A stretch of DNA of 64,000 bases from positions 186,001 through 250,000 of the forward strand of contig BCIV01000006.1 of assembly GCA_001600055.1 (NCBI GenBank), given 5' to 3'. The notes under the pieces are model-generated. The model was not told the origin of the DNA. It ran no database searches and saw nothing but the letters and a program-made list of their open reading frames with translations. The stretch is from Filobasidium wieringae (Eukaryota; Basidiomycota; Tremellomycetes; Filobasidiales; Filobasidiaceae). The translations under genes were made by a program, and so were the position numbers. Below are positions 55,818 through 64,000 of the stretch, one piece after another. Numbering within the stretch: position 1 is the stretch's first letter; every line of letters begins with the position of its first letter.

Positions 55818-57741
55818 ATGCCAAACGCTGCCGACTCTGACACTGCCACTCCGGCTCCGGCTCCGACTGTGCACACGGACGACCCGAAGGCGACCGTCCC
55901 CGCGGGAACGAGGTGTCGACGAAAAGGATGTGGGCACGTCTGGGACGGTCAGGACGGGGCGAGGAGGGACAGCGAGGGTCCCGTGGACGATCGAGAGCGG
56001 TGTGCTTTCCATCCAGGTTCGGTCAGTCGCTCCCTCGCACGCTGCACTGCACTGCACTGCGTTCTCTTTGATACTAACCCGCCCACACGCCCGCCCACCA
56101 GCCAATCTTCCACGAAGGATCGAAAGGATACTCGTGCTGCCGCCCCCGCGTACTCGACTTTAACGATTTCCTGAACCTCCCCGGGTGCAGCGTCGGTTCT
56201 CATCAGTTCGTAGCTGCGGCCAAGGATCGCGCTGCCGGGGACGGGGAGGGAGAGGGAGCGGGGGAGGGGGAGGGGAGATGCAGGTTGGATCATTATCAGA
56301 CCCCGGGCGAGGTCGTGATGGATGTTTTCGTAAAGCGGTGAGTCGCGGGGCTCGCGGGTCTCTTCTCTCTTCCCGCTCCTTCTCCTCTCTCCTTCGCCGT
56401 CCTCATCTCCTCTCCTCTCCTCTTCTCCCGCTAATCCTCTCTCCTCTCTCCCCTCTCTCCCCTCTCTCCCCTTTCCTTCTCTGCTCCCCTACCCTCTCCT
56501 CTCCTCCCATACACTCCCAACTAACCCCCCCACCCCCACCCCCACACAGCGTAAACCCCACCCTCTCCCAGATCAAAATCAACCCCACTTCCATCGACCT
56601 CGACCTCGTCCTCTCTCTCCCTCAATCCCAGTCCCAATCACAATCACAATCCGAATCACAATCCTCGTCCGAATCCTCGCCCTCATCCACATCCACATCC
56701 ACATCGAAAATCCGCCAATCCATCCTCCTTCACGCCCAGATAGACCCGGTCCACAGCACCTATCGCGTTCTCGGGACAAAGGTGAGCTCACGTTCTTTTC
56801 CTCAGGAAAGTAGAACGATGCGCTGATGCGCTGATGCGACTCGCGCGCGGCGTGGGGGACGGACAGATCGAATTCACCCTGAAAAAGGCTAGACCGGGGA
56901 ACTGGCTGGCCCTCACTCGTCCGTCCGGTGGGGAGGGAGGGTATGATCCCGATCCCCATCCCCAATCCTCCCCTGATGATCCCATACGTGAAGAGGGACC
57001 TGTCCCTGTCCCGGTCAAACCGAAACAGGCCGGGAAGGGTCCGGTCACTTGTCACGGTCCGTACCCTTCCCCCCCGAGGAATTGGTTTTGCAACTACGCT
57101 GACTTTTGAACGGACACGGACACGGACACGGACACGGACTTGCACTTGCACTTGCACCTGCACTTGATCGGGTCAGTGTTGGACTCCGTCAAGGGCAAAC
57201 CGGCCGTCGGGGTGGTCGTGGAATTATCCCACTTACAACCGGATGGGCAGGGGGAAGGGCAAGGGCAAGGGCAAGGGCAAGGGGGAGGGTTCCGGTCGCT
57301 GGCTTCCGGGTGAGTCTTTTGCTTTGTCGCGAGACGTTCGTTCGTCCTGACCCCCTCCTTTCTTTCGTTTCCCTTCCGCCCCCTCTGGACACCTGGACCT
57401 GACCCGACCTGACCTGGTAGCGAGACGGACGGGGATGGTCGATGCTCCACCCTGCTCGAACCCGGTACCGTCCTCCCCATCGGGGTATACAAGATGAGAT
57501 TCGGGACGGGAGACTATTTCGCGGGCGACGAGAGGGGGACGTTTTATCCTTTTGTCGAGGTGAGTCCGGCGCGGCCAGTCGGAGTCGCCGTGCACAAGGG
57601 GGGGGGGGCAGGGGGCTGATCGGTGCTTGGGATCTTATCGCGGATTGTTAGGTCGTCTTCCATTATGGAGAGCCGGAGAGTCATTATCATATCCCGCTCT
57701 TGTTGTCGCAGTATTCTTATACCACTTATCGGGGATCTTGA
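55818..57741 (+). CDS. Fusion: CHORD-CS protein and 5-hydroxyisourate hydrolase
   Basis: Seven exons: 55818-56021, 56102-56337, 56550-56781, 56867-57056, 57177-57309, 57421-57559 and 57652-57741, giving 407 aa. Residues ~20-110: a CHORD zinc-binding domain (RCRRKGCGHVW; CAFHPGSPIFHEGSKGYSCC; RVLDFNDF). About 145-245: CS domain (RVNPTLSQIKINP; HSTYRVLGTKIEFTLKKA). From ~284: HIU hydrolase (transthyretin-like): PVTCHVLDSVKGKPAVGVVV, DGRC, VYKMRFGTGDYF, ESHYHIPLLLSQYSYTTYRG. The catalytic His of TCHVLD, Arg of DGRC, His of HYHIP and the C-terminal YRGS are all present. The 57057-57176 intron joins TCH to VLD; kept in, it ends the protein at 57106-57108 as CHORD-CS alone. The enzyme turns HIU into OHCU in urate breakdown. 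Confidence 0.85.
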
Positions 57742-57951
57742 CGGGGAGGGATGTTTTTGAGTGTCCATGGGATGGCTGGCGTTTGTAATCGAAATCGAAC
57801 GAATGGAAATGGAATCATCTATGAGTTTCATCTTCTGTTTCACTCTGTACAACTTTCTCTGCTCTGAACGATTCGCGCTGGACTCGGTACAACCTCCCTC
57901 TCCCCTTCCTTCTTCTTCGTGATCGTTCACGTCCACGACGTTCGTTCACGT

Positions 57952-60674
57952 CTACAACGGGTACCTGAAGGACCTGTTCTGTTTATCAGTCAGATCGAGG
58001 AACGCCTTGTCCACCTTGCGGACGATCTTGGACCCGTCGGCCTGCACCTCGTCGATGTACCCGAACTCGTCCTCGTCCTATCGTATCGCAACACATCGCA
58101 TCGCACGCAAGAAAAAAGGATCAGCTCGTCGAACCTTCCTCTTCAACAACCACAAACAAGCGCGCGCGGGACTCACGGATCGTTCGGCCTGTTCCTTGTC
58201 CCGCATCCGGTTCTCATACGACATCCTCATCCGGATCCCGAGCATGATGAGCACGCAACAGGTGTAACACCCGATGATCACTCCCCAGGGTAAGATGTTT
58301 CGCGGTTTGTACTTGTCCAGCCACATCAATGGAGCCAGGAGGTTACTACAGACGGATAGACATGGGATGGGATGGGATGAGGATGAGGACCTTTTGGGTT
58401 TCGGTTGAGAGCGGTTCGGCTCACCCTAGACAGTATCCGATCAGGAAGGCCGCGTTGGTGGTGGTCTTCTTGGTGTGACCCGTGACGCTGCTGTTAACCC
58501 ATGCGAGCGCGATGACGAACCCAGCTAGGATGATCAACCCGTACCAAAGTCGAGATCAGCGTTTGAAATCGTCGAGTCGCCCCGCCGCCACCGCGGCTCC
58601 TTCTCGTATATACTCACGTGTACCGACTCCAGTGATGTACAAGGAAACGAGGATCCCAGCTTTATTAGACCAGGGGAGCGTGATGACCAAGATCCCACCG
58701 AGGATATTAGGGATCATCCAGATGGCTCCGATGTATCCTCTGTAGTTGGGCCATTTCTTGAGCGCCAGGGTGGACGCGTAGATACTATCGAGCCCCGTGA
58801 ACGGTTAGTGAGCAGAGGGATACTGGTGGTTACCATCGAGTGAAGGTCGACTTACGTGACGATCTCGACCACTCCGGAGACACAACCGAGTAGGGTGGTC
58901 TGCCAGACTTCATAACCTGAGCACACCACGACAAGTCAGCGATGTCGGAAGCCAACAAGGGCCCGGGAATGCGCACCTAGCGATTTGATGATGAGAGAGT
59001 TTTGGTTGGTCAAACTGTTCGTTGATGGTATCAGTTACCGAAATCGCCATGGTAAAGCTTTTCTATCGCTTACCTGTTGGGAACGTTGTTAAGGGCAGCC
59101 ATGAGCGCGAATGCCCATAGCTTCCAATCGCAGAGCGCTTCGATGAACTGCTCCTTCTTCCAAACCCTACAGGTTGCGAGGTGTTTCGTTCAGTCGGCCA
59201 GTCCTTTCAACACGTTTAGGAATACTACTTACTTGTTCTCGACACCGGTCTGGTTTACTCTGATACGTTCAACCGCACTGTGATCGTAGGGAACGATCAG
59301 TTGAGTCTTCGAACGTCCGATCTCGAAACCTCGACACTGGACTCACATAATCTTATCCTCCTCCGTCAACCAACGAGCGGTAGTAGGGGAATCCGGGAAC
59401 CAGATCCAGTAAGCGATAGCCACGATAAAGGTCATTCCGGAACAGAGGAGGAAGAAGATCCTCCATGGTTTGAACGCCTTGTCCAATCCCGATTGAAGAA
59501 CACCATAACTCAATAGACCTAGAAGGGAGTTGATAGAATTTAGTACCGAGATGAGGTTTCCTGGTGTACCGCGACAGAGACTTACCAGAAACGACCTGAG
59601 CAGTACCGTTCATCAAGAACCAGTATCCTCTACAATAGTGGGGTGTCGACGTCAGCGAGTCTTTCGTAACGCAACTGAAACGCGCGACTCACACTCGTCG
59701 AGCCTGCTCGGCATGAGTGTAAAACACTGATCGAAAGCAAGACAGCGTCAGCTTGGAATTCCATGATAACCTCTACAATTCAAACTTACTACTCGTGACG
59801 ATCATGAATCCAGCAGTAATGCACCCCTCGGCCGTACCCAATAGGAACCGCAAAGCAGCCAATCCGGCAAAGTTGTTACAGGCCGCATGACAAGCGAGTA
59901 CGATGGCCCAGAAGGTGATGTTTCCTGCCATCCATTTACCGACAGGGAAACCTGATCATAGAGGAAAGGGTTAGTCTCCAACTAAGGGTGTCTAGATGGT
60001 GAAAAGAAAGCGCTCACGTTGCAAAGCCAAGTTTTGGGGCCACTCAAGTGCTAGGTAACTGAGATTCCATCGGATGAGCCTGGTTTCCCTCTATGAAAAC
60101 AAATAGGTGACACTCACGCAATGTAAAACAGACTTCCCAGCATGTTGTATTCTGTTCATCGAGCGGAAGCAAGGTGTCAGGTCATCGATAACGGACAAAT
60201 AAACAGAAGACTTGTTACTGACGAGTGGTTGTAAGGTTACAATCGGTCTTGATTCCCAAGACGGAGGAATTACCTAGGGTGGTCTTGTCGATGAATTGCA
60301 TGGCCTATCAAAACAAACGCTTGGTCATTGAGCAGAGTGAAAGTCAGGTATGTACGGTATGATACTTACGTAGAGAGCCATCATCAGGGGAAGCAGGTGA
60401 CGATCGATCTTCTTCAAAACTCGTTTAGCTTCAGCAGGGTCGACCTCGTAAGAGCCAATCTTTGCCGCGAGAGCGGCTGCAGCATCGACTGGAGTCACAG
60501 GATTGGTGGAGCGTCAGCACATTCTCTGGCCAGAGGGATGGTAAGCATGGACTCACGACCGCGACCGTCAGCATGGATACCGTGTTCGCCTTTCAGCTCG
60601 TAGTTTGCGTCTTCCTGTACTGGCACCACGGTCGTGGTGTCCAGAATCTTTTCGTCTTTTTCGTTATATGACAT
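57952..60674 (-). CDS. MFS anion:cation symporter, Dal5/allantoate permease type
   Basis: Seventeen exons, 5' to 3': 60557-60674, 60370-60488, 60223-60304, 60118-60151, 60018-60058, 59790-59951, 59693-59726, 59586-59629, 59347-59518, 59233-59277, 59074-59166, 58977-59014, 58856-58916, 58618-58784, 58425-58524, 58177-58345 and 57952-58077, giving 534 aa. Family marks: LPLMMALYAMQFIDKTTLGN, GSLFYIAYLALEWPQNLALQ, AALRFLLGTAEG, FFLLCSGMTFIVAIAYWIWF and a C-terminal FRYPL. Twelve membrane spans are expected. Dal5-type carriers take up allantoate, ureidosuccinate, nicotinate or related anions; the substrate here is not fixed by sequence. Convergent with the HIU hydrolase gene (210 bp apart). GATAAG sites upstream suggest nitrogen control. 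Confidence 0.9.
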
Positions 60675-61411
60675 GGTGTTCGTATGGCTTCCAGATGGGA
60701 TAAGACTGGTCGTTAAAGCGATACAGAACGACATACACCACCAGCATCTTGCTATATATCACCCGTTTCCTCGAGCTTATCGCGATGGAGGCAGATTCGG
60801 ACCGCACATTCGGGCTACAGCGGTAGACCCTGACAGGTCGTATATCCGGGTTGACGTAGCTTTGGTTATCTACGCCAAGTGAAGCCTACGGGACTCATCC
60901 TGTACGGTTTGACCCGACAAGAACACCGATGAGATCTGTGTCCAGCGCTTCTGTCAGCCCTGGATCCCGTGACGAACGAAATGTAGAAGCTGCGTCGCTG
61001 TGAGGTCGATGGTGAGTGGTGCGTATAGGGGTAACAGCGGATGCAGTTGTTCATCGGGACGCCCGGACGATAAGAAAGATCGGTCAACTCTCGCTTGGAT
61101 GCATTATATTTAGCACCAGCGCTAGCGCAATCATCAGTGCCTCGACTCGAAAGTGACCGAGCGCTTCTTATCGATCTCGCTTCGACCAATCATCGAGAAC
61201 CCTCCAGCGGTTGACTCATCTCTCGGTCATAGGATGTTCAGATAGGATATACATATCGAAAGAGACGGCGGGCCGTCTCCTGATCTCGGATGAAGAAATA
61301 CTTTCTCTCTGTCTATGGGGAAATCATTATCATCATGCCTATCGGGAGAAATACAACCCTCGTTCTTTTGTTCTCCTATGCTGAGTCTCGGTCATGTTCG
61401 ACTAGGTACGC
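60675..61411. promoter_or_regulatory. Upstream region of the Dal5-type permease, with GATAAG sites
   Basis: 737 bp with no supported gene. GATAAG or its complement occurs at 60699-60704, 60776-60781, 61069-61074 and 61167-61172. GATA-factor sites like these drive nitrogen-catabolite genes in fungi. The 108-codon minus frame at 60866-61189 looks non-coding. Confidence 0.5.
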
Positions 61412-64000
61412 TTATGTACCACCTCCGGTCCTCTCGACGGGAATCTTTCGGCTCTGGGATCGGGCGAAAGTGTCGTCTTGAGCGTGAGGTCCCGCAGGGT
61501 CTCCCTGTCCAAGAGTTCGGGTAGTCTTATCCATACCGGCCAAGTGGGTGAAAGCACTGTCCAACTGAAGCTCCTTCATTCCAGCGGCGATCTATACATG
61601 TGAATCAAGGCCGTCAGAGGATTGTTTCGAGCACAAGTATATTTGAGAGACCACTCACGTCCAAGAAGTCGTGCAGCTCGATGTGTCCTTTTCGGCCAAA
61701 GTCGACCTCCCTCAAAATGTTCTTAGCCATCTCCTCCTCATCAGCGTATCCCATCTTCTGCATGGCATGTAACAAGTCCTTCTCGTCGATGGAACCGTCG
61801 TGATCCTGCCACCATACCAAAACACCTAAGCGATCTGAAGGGCATTGCCGTAGTAGAAACCAATTACTCACGAAGTCCAAGGTTTCGAACGAATCCTTCA
61901 ATTCCTTGACCTCATCAGGGGAGAACTGAGCTCGCATGTAAAGCTGAGATTGGTCCAAAGGTCCGACACCGACACCAGTGATGGCTGGGATAGCCTTGTG
62001 AGCGATATCAGCAAGCTTGAGACTTTGCAAGTGCTGTATGAAGTTTATAATATCAGTTTACTGTCATCTGAGAAAGAGATGAATCCAATATGTAAAACTC
62101 ACCTCGGGCAACCCCATACTCCTCAAGAATACCAAAGCATCGTCAAACTCGGTCTCCCTCTGCTTCTGGTCCCATCCGTGCTCAGCACCCATGATCTCAA
62201 TGACCCTTGGTAGGGCATCAAGAGTAGCCTGAACGTTCAAGAAGGACAATCGAGTACGACGAGCGATAAAGTCCGTAGCGTGAACGGCGTACTCTGCTCG
62301 ACAAGCGTATCGAGCCTCAGCCTCAATGTAAGGGTAAAGGTTACTGAGCTTGACTCCGTGCATGGGCCAGCTCTGGTGAGTAGGGGTAGCCATTGAAGCG
62401 ACGGTCCATGCCCGGTCACCGTAAGTGGAGGAAAGGTGTTTGGCAACATCGGTATCCAAACCGAACTGCTGGATCAACTTGATGAACATTGTTGGGGTCC
62501 AAGCGTGAGCTCCAAGGAGCTTGATGTGCTCGGTGAGACACTTGGCGGAAGGCTTCAAGTCGTACGCCTTGATGGCATCATCCACGGTCTCCTCGGCCAT
62601 GGCACGGCTGAAGCGTCAAGGTGATAGATCAGTAACTGTACAAAGCCAATCTCCCTCAAGAATAGTACTCACTAAGTGGTCCACTTTCCTCCAGCAATAG
62701 TCAACAACCCGCTGTCAGAGAAGTTGATCATGTGGTTCCTGACCAATCCCTGGGTATCCTTAGCAGCGGGGTCCTTTACCAAAGGCCTGATACCGGACCA
62801 GGCGGAAAGTACATCTCCCCTTCGAACCTTGATATCAGGAGACAAGTACCTCCTGACCTCGTCCAAGATCCACTGAATCTCCTCTTCCTTGGGAATAGGG
62901 TGTTGAGTTACATCGGTAGGAGAATCGGTAGTACCGGCGATAACGTTTCCTTGCCAAGGCAAGAAGAAGATGACACGTCCGTCAGAAGTGGCGGGGTCCA
63001 AAAGACCCATGCCCTTAGGTCCATAGTAGTTGGGAAGGGTGATATGAACTCCGGAACTGGGAGCGACGATCTCCTTGATAGTAGGCTCATCCAGCTTTCT
63101 CAAACCATCAGAGAAAGGTCCGGTAGCGTTGATGACTCCCTTACACTGGACGTCCCATTCGTCACCGGTAAGACGATCCTTGAGCCTAGCTCCACAAATT
63201 CGTAGTTTTCCTCCGTGAGCATCTGAAGGCTTCTTGTGAAGAGCCACGACTTCGGTGTAATTGGCAGCGACGGCACCGTGCTGAACAGCGGTCATTACCA
63301 AAGACATGTTCATTCGAGAATCGTTATGTTGACCTGAGAATTGCAACCCCTATCAGTTCACCTGATCACATTGATTCAAATCGTTCAGGCTCGAGACGTA
63401 CCATCGTAGTAAACGACACCTCCGACCAAACCATCATCCTTCAACATGGGGAAAGCCTGCATGGCCTTACCCTTACCCATCCAGTATGCGGACTCCATGT
63501 TCTCCTTCCCAGCCAAGAAATCGTACAGCTTGCATCCGGCGTAGTAGTAAGGAAGCTGCCACCAGGTGTAGATAGGAAGGAGGAGGCTACAAGACAGGGG
63601 TGTTAGAATGGGTTGCAGGCGAAAGACGAGACTGAATAGTTGAAACTTACGGAAGCATGTGAGAGAGGTGGGGAGCAGTGCTCAAGAAGATCTTCCTCTC
63701 TCTCAAAGCTTCCTTGACCAATTTCCATTGCTCGTAATCGAGCTCAAAGATGGCCTTTTGCAAGTACCTTACACCTCCGTGGACCAATTTTGTCGATTTA
63801 GATGAAGTTCCTAGAGTGGAGAAAAGGGCAAGTGTCAGGTCAGAATCCGGTACAAAAGTGCGGAATACTTTAGATTACTCACCTGAACTGAAATCTTCTC
63901 TCTCTACACAAGCGACCTTGAGTCCTCGAGCGGCCGCGTCTAGAGCAACACCGGCCCCCGTCGCACCACCTCCAACAACCAAGAGGTCAAAGATACCCTC
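61412..64000 (-). CDS. gut2: Mitochondrial FAD glycerol-3-phosphate dehydrogenase, 5' truncated
   Basis: The gene enters at the right edge; the first coding bases are outside. Visible exons, 5' to 3': 63883-64000, 63651-63810, 63402-63586, 62673-63333, 62103-62607, 61872-62033, 61659-61805 and 61412-61591. FAD site [72 protein letters not shown]; and [19 protein letters not shown] near the FAD-domain end. A C-terminal EF-hand region follows: [20 protein letters not shown] has a canonical Ca-binding loop (D-x-D-x-G-x-I-x-x-x-D), as in animal GPD2 but unlike yeast Gut2. It passes electrons from glycerol-3-phosphate to ubiquinone on the inner membrane; Ca regulation is inferred. Confidence 0.93.

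Noticed and set aside
60866..61189. 108-codon minus frame upstream of the permease
   Set aside because: Random-looking composition (high Ser/Arg) inside a promoter region.

Overview
The window is nuclear DNA of a basidiomycete yeast-like fungus, most likely a tremellomycete (Cryptococcus/Kwoniella/Tremella type). Nearly every gene is cut by many short introns (about 40-90 nt, GT..AG, rarely GC..AG), intergenic gaps are short, and the encoded proteins are fungal (Bub2, Bem3-like, Sct1, Mrd1, Rvs167, hybrid histidine kinase, Atp19). Most genes below were rebuilt by hand by chaining exons in phase. Exon coordinates are given so each model can be tested. I saw no tRNA, rRNA, intact transposon or CRISPR array.

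Layout. 0-3.1 kb: a coiled-coil gene leaving the window and bub2, divergent. 3.5-5.4 kb (minus) and 16.2-19.1 kb (plus): five small Cys-rich, Zn2Cys6-like genes with no close family that I recognise; one carries a homopolymer frameshift. Between them lie atg18, a PX-PH-RhoGAP (Bem3-like) gene and an M24B prolidase-like gene. 19.4-25.5 kb: atp19 with 11- and 15-nt exons, the glycerol-3-phosphate acyltransferase sct1, and mitoribosomal uL24m. 25.7-35.6 kb: a uL16m-BCAT fusion, a protein with SUMO-interaction-like motifs, a Pcd1-type NUDIX hydrolase, and a fusion of a Coq11-like dehydrogenase with a DUF1640 membrane protein. 35.9-44.8 kb: mrd1, rvs167, a small membrane protein, rrp46 and rpl11. 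After a 2.2-kb gap come a 1593-residue GAF hybrid histidine kinase (47-52.8 kb), orc5, a CHORD-CS-HIU hydrolase fusion, a Dal5-type permease and the 5'-truncated FAD glycerol-3-phosphate dehydrogenase gut2 with an EF-hand tail.

The strongest unusual signal is that three genes within 32 kb join two normally separate proteins in one open frame: uL16m with branched-chain aminotransferase, Coq11-like SDR with DUF1640, and CHORD-CS with 5-hydroxyisourate hydrolase. The first two join mitochondrial proteins and have an internal Met followed by a presequence-like stretch at the junction. In the third, keeping or removing one 120-nt intron would decide whether the hydrolase domain is made. Also notable are the Zn-cluster family, extreme exon structures (start codon split by an intron in mrd1; start-only and stop-only coding exons in rpl11) and a 16-bp perfect inverted repeat inside an rpl11 intron.

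Functional themes: mitochondrial translation and metabolism (uL24m/uL16m share a 246-bp divergent promoter; BCAT, Atp19, Coq11-like, DUF1640, Gut2), glycerolipid metabolism (Sct1, Gut2) and purine or nitrogen use (HIU hydrolase converging on a Dal5-type permease whose upstream region has GATAAG sites).
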